Shown: one piece after another, positions 22,424 to 34,395 of the stretch | Layout of the letters: each line of letters opens with the position of its first letter | Position numbering within the stretch: the stretch's first letter is position 1 | Assembly: GCA_032158125.1 (NCBI GenBank) | Contig: JASKOT010000035.1 | Coordinates: 117,048-181,047, forward strand | Reading direction: 5' to 3' | DNA: 64,000 nt | Source: Papiliotrema nemorosa | Lineage: Eukaryota; Basidiomycota; Tremellomycetes; Tremellales; Rhynchogastremaceae | The notes under the pieces: model-generated | The model's input: only the letters and a program-made list of their open reading frames with translations | What the model was told of the DNA's origin: nothing | Database searches by the model: none | Translations under genes and position numbers: made by a program

Positions 22424-24560
22424 CTATGCCGCGCCGACCCAAGTACGATTCGCAAACAACGTGATTGGATCGGTGTAATCTTGCGTAGTGCCATTCACCA
22501 TGAACTGCAATCATCAGCCTTGCTCCATATCGAAGAGGCGACGGGACTCACGGCAAGGCGGAAGAAATGGTCGATCCCACCGGTCAAGTTCCACGCGCCA
22601 AAGGTGTAGTCTGGTATTAGTCTCATACTGATTCACCGGGTGATGGTCACTCACTGCTATTGGTGACGTTCTCTACTCGGAGTATATCATCAATGATAAC
22701 CGAGACACCATTGTATCCGCTCTCTAGGAACTCCGGAGTGAGTGGGAACCAAGCGATAGCTTCTGCAGAGGATGTGTTGGCCATAAATGTCGGTACGCCC
22801 GTTCCGGCCACTGCGTCGCCTATAAGCTGTATCATCAGCAAGCAGAAACTCCGCCAATCCAGACGAATGGGCTCTTCCGCAAGTGCACATACCGAAGCGG
22901 TGAACTCTAGAATACTCGCCATACCCCATCTTCCCGCTCCGTCCAAGAAGAGACCCAATGCAAACGCCTGGCCAAAGAGCGAGACTCGATTGGGTAGACC
23001 TAACACTGGTATAGCGGCAGTAGCGAGGAGATAGTGGTGTAATCGCAACGTGTAGTCTGGTATAAAAGCGAGAACAATCAAAATCGGTGCGAGGGGGAGG
23101 TACCTATTCGGTCAGCCGGCATTCTACCTGCAAAGACATTGCTCACCTGACGAGATAATACTGCAACAACCCGTATTTCCTCATTTGCCAAGCTTGAATC
23201 AGGACTACCAACCCCACAATGACAATGATCACAATGAGTGTAATCACCCCGCTCCCGCTCAACTTGCCATACCCCAGTCGTTGGATTGGTAATTTGGAAA
23301 AGATGGTCGAGCTTTCAATACCGATCCAATATCCCAATCCTTGCCAAAGAGCAACTTCAATCGGCATATCTTTGAACGCGGTAAGAGTTGTGCGGAATGC
23401 GACTTTCCAGAAGAAGTAGGCGGCGAAAGCGACGGGGATGAATCGTCCAAATACCGTTTCCCAATAGGGAGGCGTATAAGGTGGGTTGGAAATGAGCACA
23501 ATCTGCGCATAGCCCAATATCACCAGGATAAAGTATAGCACCACCGGGGAAGGGGAGAGGAGGAGAGTGACAAAGAGGAGGTAAAAGGCATTGACGCCAG
23601 TTATAATTGGATGGAGATCCATACAACCCCCCGAGGGGCCGGGCGAGAGCTCGTAAGCGCCTGGGTAGTCGGGTAAGAAAGATGTCGATTGTACACCGTG
23701 AGATTTGGATCCTTCAAAGTTGGATTGGGGCGGTTGAAAAGGTAATGGTTGGAGAGATACGCATCCGCCCAAACGTCTGTCGATCAGACCAGAGTGGATG
23801 GCAGATGCGCAGACCCATGAATCCGCCCTGAAAGGTATGAGCGCTGTCCATGGGTTTTGTCTCGATCACAAATATCTGATCCCCGGCCTGGTCGAGGTGG
23901 GATGGAGGTGTGAGAGGGTCGTACTCACCTGTACCGATCCTCATTCCCACCTATCACAAATGGCACTCCATCCACTTGTTCCCCTCCGACCCACCTAGGA
24001 TTCCCCAACGTCACATCCAGACAACCCCCAAGACAACGATAAATCCCCGATTCCAAATCATCCGCGCACCCCGTCCCGTTGACACCACAAGCATCAGGAG
24101 GCCAAGAAGGGTATACCGAACTTGTACATCCAATAAGCGTCGGTCCGGGTATATAATACTGTTGTCGGATCAACAGGACAAACATGGTCGCCCAGAGGAT
24201 CAACATGGGATAGAGAGCCCATCTGTATCTCCTTTTACGGGTGTGGTGGTGTAGTCTCGGGTCGAGGGGGATGGATCGTGCGTGACGGTGCGCAGTGAAC
24301 GAGATGGTGAGCGAGGGTTGAGGTTTTGGAATTTCAGAAGCAGGAATCGGAGTCGAGGGACCTAACATCCATCTGATACCCCTTACAGTCCGACCTACGA
24401 GCGGTAAAGAATTGACTCTGCTTGTCCATCGTTTTGCTCGGATGGAGGAAGGACCAGCGAGGTCGGCGTTGCGCAGTGGAAGTGATACATTATTTGGGTT
24501 GTCGGATCCATCAACCGGCCAGAGGTCCTTGTCTGACCGTTCAGACGTCGAAGTCTCCAT
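22424..24560 (-). CDS. Multi-pass membrane protein with LCCL domain
   Basis: The first ATG in frame is at 24560 (METSTSERSDKD). After about 120 hydrophilic residues there is one membrane segment (ALYPMLILWATMFVLLI) and a lumenal Cys-rich stretch. The LCCL domain follows: PFVIGG, ADSWVCASAIHSGL and RRLGGCVSLQ contain the two signature motifs (W-x-CxxAIHSG and GG). Seven or more membrane segments come after, with acidic and Trp-rich loops (NPPYTPPYWETVFGRFIPVA, GLGYWIGIESSTI). The last exon ends MVNGTTQDYTDPITLFANRT and a stop at 22424. LCCL domains bind lipid or lipid-like ligands in other organisms; a fungal role is not known. Stop is 125 bp from the convergent HAD gene. Confidence 0.85.
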
Positions 24561-25046
24561 TGCTAGATCTTGCAATGCTATCTCGCCATGAGGTCGGTGA
24601 GAAGTGGCTGATCGACCGGTCGAGGATGAAATGGTCAAATCTAGGGGTAAAAATGAGATAACCAAAACAAAAACAAAGCCGACTGGATCCAGTCAACCGA
24701 TCTTGTCGCACTAGGTCGCGAGACAAAGCAAGATGAAGAGAAGTGCTGGACAGCCAGATGGCGATCGACAAATTGGACTAGGCTAGGGTGAAAGGAAGGA
24801 GAGATACAGAGTCATAAAGCGACCCTATGGTGAAGATACGAATGCTCCCTCCGGCAACCCCTCGTCCTCCCTCTTGGCATCTTGGGCATCATCGACCGCA
24901 TCCCAAATATCAACTCCATTGTGCAAAACCTTTGCATCGCATACAAGGTCGCGATACTTCGTCATGTTGTTTCATCACGTCTTTCAAACTATCTTGTGCA
25001 AGGTGCTCTGCCTTCCTCATGCTACTTTCGACATCCATCTACTGCT
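24561..25046. other. Intergenic between LCCL gene and RPN2
   Basis: 486 bp holding the LCCL-gene promoter and the RPN2 3' end, both minus strand. Overlapping short open frames lack motifs; nothing else seen. Confidence 0.5.
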
Positions 25047-28000
25047 CTAATCCTCAAAGGGGTACTCGAATGAAGGAGGAGCCTCCGCCTCTCCCCCTGG
25101 CAACATGCCTCCCGCTCCTGTCGCACCCTGAGCAGATGCCGCCTCACCTTGTGCAGGCGCTTCCGCTTCTGCTCCCGTGGCCGTGTCCCTAGGCCACAAG
25201 GCTTTGTTGAGCTCGATGAACTCGCCCTCGACATCCGATTTGACATCCCGCAGCAGGACGATACTGCCAGCCACTGCCCTTTGTTCCTTCTTTTCAGTTG
25301 ATTGCCCACCGAAAACAGCTTGCGGTCCGGCACTTTTGCTCTTCTCGTCGGACGATATCCTCTCGTTGAGAGGTCGGAGTGGGACGTATTTCGACGTCTC
25401 GGGGAATGAGATGGAAGCGAGTTGTTGAGGTGTCACACGAGTCATGTTGCCGATTGTGAAGGATGCCGGTTCAGAAGGTTTCTTCTTCGGTGCAGGCGTA
25501 GCAGTCCTAGATGGCTCGCCAGCTTTGACCTCTGGCTCATCCTGGAGCGTGAGCGAACGCCAGAATCTACATGACCAAGACCTACCGTATCCATGGCCTC
25601 TCCTCGCTCTTCCTTCTTTGACTTTTCCCTCGCTCTCGCCTTTGCAGTGATACTCAACATGGCCGGCTTGGCCTTGTTCTCCTTCTTCACAACCTCCTTC
25701 TTTGCTTCAGCGGGGTAGGCGAAAGTAGACGGCTTGGCATTGCATGTCAAATCGATCTTTGGCACCTGGAGTTTGTCGTCAACGCCAATGATGGCAGTGG
25801 GTGACAGCGCGAGACCCAGACCATGGGCAAGAGGGAACCAGTACCAGAATTGGACAAAGAGGGTCATTCCGATGATGGCATTCATGTTGAGCGTTCCAGC
25901 CCGGGTCGAGAGAGTAAGAGTCATGTTTCGTCCTCCAGCGTCGATGATGCCTTGAGCGAGAGATGCACCAAACCGGGCGATAGGATCGTCATGCTTGTCG
26001 GCGACGACCTTTGCGAACATTTCTCTGATTGAAGCGACCTTGGGTTGTTGTGCTTCGGATTGCTGGATGAGGATCATTGCGAGGGAAATGAAAGCACCTT
26101 GTCGGACAAAATCGACGGGATCCTTCGTCATGGGTTCCAAAAGCTCGATGGCAGCCTGCGATCAGCGGGTCTTTCTGCGATACTAGACAGAGAGACTCAC
26201 CTCCAGACCGGTCCCGGCACAGGAAATACCCAAAGCCAGCGTTGCTCCGTGTCGGACATGCGGGTTGTAACTCTCAGCTAAGAGCTGCACGACTCGGGGA
26301 ACCTGTGTGTGGTTTCGGAACAAGACGAATCCGAGAGCAGTAACGGCAGCTCGTCGAACATCGTCTGCAACATCGGAGACCGCAACATGGAGGAGTTTTC
26401 GAATAGCCTTGTTGTTGCCCGTACCGGCGTACGCAAGAGCGATCGCGAACATGGCACCATATCGCATAATCGCATCCTGAAGATAAGCTCATTGCAGCAA
26501 AGTTAGTTTTAAGACTCACCTTCTCCCCCATCAACTCGTTAATCACCTCATCGGCCTGCTCTCGCCTGCCATACTGGACCATGGCAACACCGACAGCAAG
26601 AGATCGGATGATTTTCTCGTGTTGAGTTTCCCTAGCATAGGCCAGCATCTCCTCCAACGCCTTGGACGAGCCGCTACCCAGCATAATCAGACCCATGGCA
26701 TATCCAGCGGCTTCTCCTGCTGTGGCATTGTCCTGGAACAGGGCATTTCGAATCTCCTCGTAGATGTCTGCTAATGAGCATCTTGCTATCCGCAGTCAAG
26801 GGAGACTCACCATCATCTGCTGTAGCGATACCGGAGACACCCAGACCCAAAGCTGCGCCATGTTGAACGATGGGATCGTTGCCCTCCGCCAAACCTTTCC
26901 TCAACTCGTCTTCACATCCCTCTTTCCTTCCGGCATAGATCAGACCAAGGGCGAACAAAGCTCCACCCTCGCTGAACTTGCTTGGCGCACTTCCACCCGG
27001 CAAGTAAGGTCGGACGACTCTCATTCCGTTGATCCATGATCCTCGGTGAATGAGACCTAAAGCAGCGGTAGTCGAAAATTTGGCCCAGTTACTCGCTCGA
27101 CCCAGCCAGTCCAAATTCTCTCGCAAGAATCTATCCGACGTGGTTCCGCAATGTGCAAAGGCATTGGTGAAGGTAATAGCGGAGTGATAGATGGAGTATC
27201 GATCTTCTAAAGAAGTTCGTGTACCCTTGAGAATGGCCAAGTCGGTCTTGTTGTTGGTGTTGAGGAAGTTGAGGAAGAGCTCGGCAGTCTTAATACCGCG
27301 AAGAATGTCGTTGAGGATGGTTCGAGGATCGGCAGCCTGGGCGTAAGGATACTACTAGGCATGGAGCTGTAAATGCTCTTGCTTACAGGATCTTCCGTAT
27401 TATCTGCAGCCTCCGGTCCATACTCGGCTTCCGCCAGCTTGGCCCTGATCGCCTCGACAAAGCCTTGCGTTGCGACCTCGGCAATGTCGAAGCCAATCTG
27501 GTACGCCTCGCCCACGTTGCCCTCTTTCAATAGCTTGATCAAGGACTCTGCGCAAGCATCCGGGGTATCAGATTGGACCCAGAGTGTGGTGATCGAGTTG
27601 TAGTCTGGGGAAGGAGAAAGATGGAACAACCGTAACAAAAGAGAAAAGAGCTTTCGTCAGCGGTGACTCCACCTGAGCGAGCTTACATTTTGTCTGAACT
27701 CCGCAGGGAGATTGTCGTTTCCACTCGTGCCGCTGACAATCTCGTTGAGAACATATCGCAGCAGATTCTCATCATGTACCGGTCGACTCGAAGCGGACGA
27801 CGAGGCCGATGGTGGACCCCTTGATGAGAGATACAGCATTTCAATCAAGTCCAACCGCCTGAGGGAAAGCGCGAGACCCATCGCCTACAGTTTAGCTGAT
27901 ACAAAAGAGTAATAGCGGTATGAGGGGACCCACCAGTTTACCATTCTCGCCTGTACTGCTTCTGAGAACGCTGTCGACGATCGATGACAACTTGGGGTCA

Positions 28001-28472
28001 ATCTTTTCGCCTTTCTGAGTCTGCTTGATGGCTCGGTCCAGACATCCGGCTAGCATGTCAACATAGATCATGAAGATGATATGTTCGGTGAGCTGACCTA
28101 TGATAGTCTCCCTGTATTCTCCCTCGGGTTCTGCTTGGAATGCCGATCCAGCTTGAAGCGCAAACTCGACCGCTTCATCTTGGATGTTCATGTAAAAGTA
28201 CACTTTTGAGATGAGCAGGGATGCTTGCGGCTTGGCGTTTTGGGGCAGCTCCTGAGACATCTCCTCTGTCAAAAGCTCACTAATAATCAGCAAGAGTAAC
28301 GAATCGGCCGTTGGTCCACTCACAGCAACTTGAGCTCGTCTGATATCTCTGCCCAGAATTGGGGTACAATGGCGAGCAGATGCTGCAGGGCGTACACCCT
28401 GATATCCTTGTCCTCATCATTGAGGAGTGCCAATGAACCTGCTGCCGATGTGGTGACTGCTGGGACTGGCAT
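25047..28472 (-). CDS. RPN2: 26S proteasome regulatory subunit RPN2 (PSMD1)
   Basis: It starts [20 protein letters not shown] and closes with a Glu/Ala/Pro-rich end ([13 protein letters not shown]). The N-terminal helical region has [20 protein letters not shown] and [19 protein letters not shown]. Eleven or so proteasome/cyclosome repeats follow, for example [52 protein letters not shown] and [14 protein letters not shown]. The C-terminal part holds [20 protein letters not shown]2 is the largest scaffold subunit of the 19S base and binds RPN13 and RPN1-associated partners; it acts in cytosol and nucleus. Length (about 1,000 residues after splicing) fits the family. Introns are short. A hydrophobic stretch [19 protein letters not shown] is conserved in the family and not a membrane anchor. 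Confidence 0.95.
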
Positions 28473-29140
28473 GGTGGGGTGGTGGGAGGTAGATGGTGGA
28501 TAGGCAACGGGGGTGTATAGTATAGGGCTCTCGGTTGAATGACATCGCTGAGACGCGCGTTCTGGAGGGGATGACTGCCACGTCACGCTGGTCGAAAGGC
28601 AGTCACTCGCTTGATAACGGTGGCAAAAGAGAGTACATTCGTCACGTGCAGCTGTTGTCGCCACTCACCCGCGGGTGCATAGTGAGTCATGATCCCCTTG
28701 CACGTGTCGCGCGACCCCCCTTTGCCACTCCCGTCGGAAGCAAAACCCCTATTACCCCCGCTCGACGATGGCCGATCTCCCTCCCCCACGGTGATCGAAA
28801 GAGAAGAACGACTGGGTTCGAGAGATGGATAGACAGAGTAGTAGGTGATATCCCACATTCTTCAGCACTATACCCAGGTCCATCCCAGCAGGAAGGTATA
28901 CCCTGCAGTCGTGGTGGTAGACCGATACAAAGCGACACCTCGAAAGAGCAAGTCTGGTCTGATTGACCGTTACACAAGGGGACTCGATTCTCATAGCCCG
29001 CGTTGCTGCCTCGTTGCTGTCCACCCAATTTCCACTGCACCGTCTGCCTCGAATATACCCCCGCATACGCATACCCTTCATCTCTTTTCCCCCTCTTCGT
29101 TCTTCTCTACATCGCTACACTGGCCCCCTTCACCGCAACA
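28473..29140. promoter_or_regulatory. Divergent promoter region of RPN2 and OLE1
   Basis: 668 bp between start codons. Contains a C/T-rich tract just before the OLE1 ATG (about 29070-29125). I see no gene. No RPN4-type proteasome box was confidently recognised. Confidence 0.45.
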
Positions 29141-30917
29141 TGGGCCACTTTCACCCTCAGCCTGCATCTGGGACCTCTTCGAAAGAGAAGAGGAACAAGG
29201 GGGAAATATGGTGGTGTGAGTTATAACAACAAGACGTCAATCAATGCTGATCCACAGCCAACGGCATATTCTTCATTGGTCAGTGACCCCAAGCCTCTCA
29301 ACGTTCGACAATTGACTCTTAGCTGTACACGTCTTTGCCCTGATCGGCATGACCTACCTTTCCCCACTCACCTCGATAGACCAAAGGACCGCTATACTCT
29401 GCTTCATCTCGTGGCAGCTAGCCAGTTTTGGGTATGTCTCTTCCCGACTCGGCATTGTCAAGTCGACTGACGACCAGAGTGACCATTGGTGACTCATCCA
29501 TTGGGCAAACAACCACAATATGCTTATATCGCAGGCTATCATCGACTCTGGTCGCATAGAGCGTTCACAGCGACTCTTCCTCTCCGAGTCGTCCTTGCCT
29601 GGATGGGGTCCATGGGCTTTCAGGGTAGCGTCAAGTGGTGGGTGCTGCGACACCGACTACACCACCGGTGAGCTTGCTACTCTAAGCGCCAGAATCAAGC
29701 TCATTCCTTAGCTTCACCGATAGCCCCATCCATGACCCGTACTCTGCCACAAACGGTCTATGGTACTCGCACTGCGGCTGGATCTTTCGCAAACCCTCCT
29801 ATCCCCGGATGAAGTTGATTGAGAGAGGCGACCTGGAATCCGATCCGGTCGTGCGATTTCAACATAGATATTACGTCCCCATCGCACTCTTCTCGGGTCT
29901 GATCTTACCTGCTCTAATCGCCAAGTGGGGCTGGGGAGATGGTATCGGTGGTCTAGTCTGGGGAGGTGCAGTGGCGAGATTATTGATCTGGCATACGACC
30001 TTTTGCATCAACTCATTGGCGCATTGGACAGGATTGCAGCCATACACGGAGGAAGTCACTGCGAAGGGAAACTATGCGAGTTCTCTGAACATTTCCTTCT
30101 GGCACCAGAGCTGACCGGGCAGATCCTAGCATTGCTGACCTCTGGTGAAGGGAATCACAAGTGAGCTACCGATTTCGCGCTGTTGGGCAAGCTGACAGTA
30201 CAGTTTTCACCACGCGTTCCCGTATGTCGTCGAAGTCAACAAGCTGAACTTGACTGACCTGTCGTAGGAAAGATTTCCGAAATGGCCCTCATCCAGCGTG
30301 AGCTTCACAAAATCGTGGATTCGCCAATAAAGCTCATCTGCAGTGACTGGGATCCCACCAAGTGGATCATCTGGCTTCTCCACGTCTACACTCCCTTCGT
30401 CCCCACTATCGCTCGAACGCCCGACGCCGCCATACACACTGCGCAAGCGAAGATTCACATGGCGCATGCTGATCGACATTTCGCCAATGTTCCCAATGAG
30501 CATAGAATCAAGCCCATGGAGGAGTTGCCTATCTGGTCCACCCGCGACGTCGTCCGACGTCATGGCCAAGTCACAGAGACTCACCGACGAGTGTTGCTAT
30601 TGGTGGAAGGCTGTATCGTTGATGTTGGAAGTTACCTCGAAGATCATCCTGGTGGGACAGATCTCCTTCTCGCTCATGCCGTCCGACCTCTTCCCGCTCT
30701 TCTTCCCGAAGATTCACCCCTCTCTTCCCCTGATACCACTCGAGGCGCCGCTTCCGCTACTGATTCGGGCTACTTTTCCGGGGAAGGCGACGTGAAGCTC
30801 AAAGACGCGACGAAAGCTTTCTTTGGGGGAATGAATAATCACAGTGGCGCCGCGAAGGAGTGGATGCGATGTCTACGTGTGGCTCGATTCGAGGACGCCA
30901 AGGAGAAGAGTGCTTAG
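29141..30917 (+). CDS. OLE1: Acyl-CoA delta-9 desaturase with C-terminal cytochrome b5 domain
   Basis: It starts MGHFHPQPASGTSSKEKRNK and spans about eight exons. Membrane segments flank three His boxes: HRLWSH, HRLHHR and (after an intron near 30200) HNFHHAFP, the di-iron ligands of stearoyl-CoA desaturases. Neighbouring motifs YGAAFG-like GFQGSVKWWVLRHR and LIWHTTFCINSLAHWTG fit. The C-terminal 140 residues form a cytochrome b5-like domain with EDHPGG and a second His in NNHSGAA as the haem ligands. OLE1 makes oleate and palmitoleate in the ER membrane, taking electrons from cytochrome b5 reductase. A CBR1 gene lies 19 kb downstream. The fusion is the normal fungal arrangement. The b5 domain has a long insert rich in Ser/Pro/Thr between its haem His residues. 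Confidence 0.95.
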
Positions 30918-31258
30918 CCGCCGAAGCACTCTGCAGCCTTTTGGGCTTAATGTGTATAAAGTGATTCAGGAAGACATAACGATGGTCGATTACGACATTA
31001 TAGAACACTGCATACACTATAACCTCTGTAGATTACTCACACTGTAGACTTCTGAGCATGTAGAACAGGTCGATTCCGACAGCTCTTGCTGAACAGCGCA
31101 GGTGAGATGCTGTGGCGAGAAGGGCAGAGAGCGGTCAAAGCGGCAAGGTGGACACTTTGGGGACGCGCACGGATCACCTCACTCAGCAAGACCTTCCTCA
31201 CCTCTAGGCATTCTTCTCTTCTTCTCCTTTCCTTCTCCTTGCCTCACCCCACAATAAC
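30918..31258. other. Intergenic between OLE1 and the DUF4211 gene
   Basis: 341 bp on the same strand order; holds OLE1 3' end and the promoter of the next gene. A C/T-rich tract (about 31190-31250) precedes the likely start. No other gene. Confidence 0.5.
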
Positions 31259-34024
31259 ATGCCACAAAAGCGGTAAGCTTACAGGATCTGTACCGTCCGT
31301 ATCAAGCTAAGAGGCTCGTCAGATCGTCCGAGATCTCCTCGAACCCTCCTGGGAAGCGAAGGAAGCCAAATTGTCCTTCTGACCATGGGATGAGGATCGT
31401 TCATCCCCTCAAGAGAACGCAAACTTCCCGTCCGAGTACCACTCACAAGCAAGAGAAGAGCCCTCACACCCGGTGTACATCGGTGCATAGATCTGTCGCA
31501 GGGCTCAGCGCTTCTATTCACACAGCTCACACCTCCACAGCTGATCAATCGAACATAGGGCCTCCAAGCAAGACAGCTAAGTCACCTCGAGGCCATACAG
31601 CACGTCCGATAATATGCGTTCCTGACAGCGATGACGAGGACGAGGGATTGATCTCTATCCCAGTCCTACGACTTCGAGGTGGAGGTGAAATGCCACCATC
31701 CGATGCTGAGATCGGCGTGCGGAGTATCAAATCTGTGCCATCCTCCGAAAGACCTTCCCCAAAACGATCAATCACTTCCTCCAAGACCACCGATGGGAAA
31801 CCAAGACCTGGTGGAAGTGGCAAGGGCTCAAAGACTCCCCGCAACAGGTCAAAGACGCCAGACAAGACGTCTGAAAAACATAAAAGGAGTTCTTCCTCGT
31901 CCAAGTCCAGTGACCGAGCCAGTCGTAAATCTCAACATAGATCGGGATCAAGATCAAGGTCTACTTCTCGTCAACCATCCACCTCTACTGACACAGCCAA
32001 GCGAGAAAGGAGAGGGCAAGCCTCGGTCGGTGACGAAGCGGGACGATCAATGGAGGTCGAGGGCGAGGGGAAGAGCAAGGGCAAGGTCAAGGAAAGACAG
32101 GTGTCTGAAGAGAGCAAAGCGGCAAAGCCCCTAATGAAACGCCACGAAGACACCAAAGATCACCCAGAACGAGCGAGAAAGGGGAAAATTACTTCTGGAA
32201 GTGAAGAGAGGGTCAGTGGAAGGAAGGAGCCGGAAGAGGAGGTGGAAGAGAGAGGTGCGACGCCATCACCCACTTCTGAGCATCTTCAACATGCTCTGTT
32301 ACGCGACGATCCTCTACAGCCGCTTGGCAACGCAAACCCTCGACCTCATTCCAGGCGAGGCGATAGGGATCAGCCGCCTTCACCGAGCCCCCAGGGGGAT
32401 AACGAAGCGGCGCCACGCGGACAAATCTACGACACCCTCAACGATGCGCTCCACCCTGCAGCAGGAGCAGAGAACACAGGCATCCTCGTCCAGCCTGTCC
32501 TGGCTGACCTTCCTGCCCAGCGAGATCTCATTGATCCCGCTTTGGCGGAACCCCCCTTCGTGGATCAACTTCGACAAGCTAGTCAACAACATCGGGTCGA
32601 CTTAAGACGGCGTCAGGCAAGACCACATCGTCCAGACCGCTTGCAAACGATATCAGCCAGCAAATCTGGCACCAGCTCTGAACATCAGTCAAGTCGCGAG
32701 AGACAAGTTGAGCCTCACCAGCCTCTCTTCGCGCAGCCTGATTCTTCCAGTGGGTACCAAGACGTCACCGAGGGGGTGCTCCAGAACGGTGGTCTCACCC
32801 AAGACAACACATCCAATGGAGTGACCAATACTAGATCTGGAGATCGTTCGCACGTCAGTGATACGGATATCGATCGAACGAGGGGTAGTCGAACGGGAAG
32901 TTCATCAGTGAGACACCGTCACTCGACATCTTCCCGGTCTCGGAGCAGACTAGAGGGTACATTTATTCTCATCTCTGGGCTCAAATTCAAATACGGTAAG
33001 CCCCCAAGCAGACTCGATCTGTGTAGGCAAATACTGAAATCAATCAGATGAGGTCATCGAGCCTCGCTATGCAACCATGCGAGAAGAGGCAGCAAGAGAA
33101 GCGCGAACCGAATACCGCTGTCGAGTGAACGTGCAAAGGCTGTTCATTCTCATGGTACTCGCGCATCGTGAGTCAGAGCCTCATTACCGAGATACTCCGG
33201 CACATCAAAGAGAATTCTTCGAAAGCGAGCCTTACTTTGCGGTCCCGTGGAAAGCATTGAATCAAGACATTGATTATATGTTCCGAAGATACGGGAGGGG
33301 ATCCTGGGATCCGCGGTGGAGATCCCTGGTGGATGACATGCCCAACATGTCAAATTTTGACCCTATTTCGATTGAGGACGGCTGTCGAGCATGTGGTCGT
33401 AAGCTGGAATGTGCGGTTTTCTACGGATCTATCACAATCTCGGGACCGGGATACGACAAGTTTACCTTGGTACGCTCAACATTTACGAGGGCTGCATGGA
33501 CAGCTTACACATTGCGACAGATGCCTATCAACGCCGATACAGGGATCAAGACCTGGACGATCACTATGGGTGTGTCTACTATCGGTCATTCGGTCTTGTG
33601 CTGATACGATTCACCAAGGATCGGACTGCTTCAAGGACTTGACCGAGGCGCATCGCATTCGACATTTGGGTAAATCGCATTCTGAAGTCGGAAGATTGAC
33701 AGATAGTCTACCAGGATTATCAGACGTACTTTGAGGATCACTTCAAGCCGGTGTTTGTAGATCGAAAGTTTCGAAATTATCGAGACCGTCAAGGCTACAT
33801 CAACATGAGTATGGTGGCGGACACTCTCAAGCAAGCGGATGGACGTGCTTATCATCATGTGAGGCTTACGACGGTGCCTTTCCGCCTCAAGCCTGGAAAG
33901 CTGACTTTAGCTCATCACTGATGTTTATCGTCGGCTGGAATTGGTGAATCAACGTCGGTTCGTCAAGGAGGGCCGATTCACCCGTTCCGTATTCGACGAA
34001 GTTCGAATTTCCCCAGCTGGATAG
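31259..34024 (+). CDS. DUF4211-domain protein with long basic, low-complexity N-terminus
   Basis: A first exon MPQKR at 31259 joins by a 41-nt intron to a 590-codon frame; the safe minimum start is the ATG at 31390. The first 550 residues are disordered: Ser/Lys/Arg-rich (KHKRSSSSSKSS, RSGSRSRSTSR), then Glu- and Pro-rich. Inside lie IICVPDSDDEDE, which looks like a SUMO-interaction motif, and ISIPVLRLRGGGE. After 33050 several short exons make the C-terminal domain: FFESEPYFAVPWKALNQDI, DGCRACGRKLECA (Cys pair) and SDCFKDLTEAHRIRHL, matching the DUF4211 pattern. DUF4211 proteins are nuclear-type proteins of unknown function in fungi. The last exon ends VYRRLELVNQRRFV..FDEVRISPAG. Splice choices at 33475-33600 were made on frame. 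Confidence 0.75.
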
Positions 34025-34395
34025 GACAGACGAGTCCAAATGTCGGTGTCAAGATCAGGCAAACAAACAGCCCGGGACCTGCTATTGCCATCCACATCGA
34101 TCAATTACGCCTAGGAATCCTGATTTGCTGTCCCGCTTGTATCCCAGAAAGCTCATGATGCTCTCTGTCCATGAATCCTTAGACTGTACATGTAGCTCAC
34201 AAGGATGTGAGGTACCGTAAACCCATGCGTATGTATGTAAACCACGTCGTCAATAATGTCAAACCCCTCTAGTTCTGACCCGCGATCTCTAGTTTTGATC
34301 TCGCAATAGCCGATACTCGGCAGTCGGGCCCTCCTCGCCTTCGCTTACAATGCTCGTTTCTGTAGCGCTAAGTACAGCAGGTACTACAGTACTGT
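34025..34395. other. Convergent 3' region
   Basis: 371 bp between the tail of the DUF4211 gene (+) and the UNC93-like gene (-). No gene seen. Confidence 0.5.
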
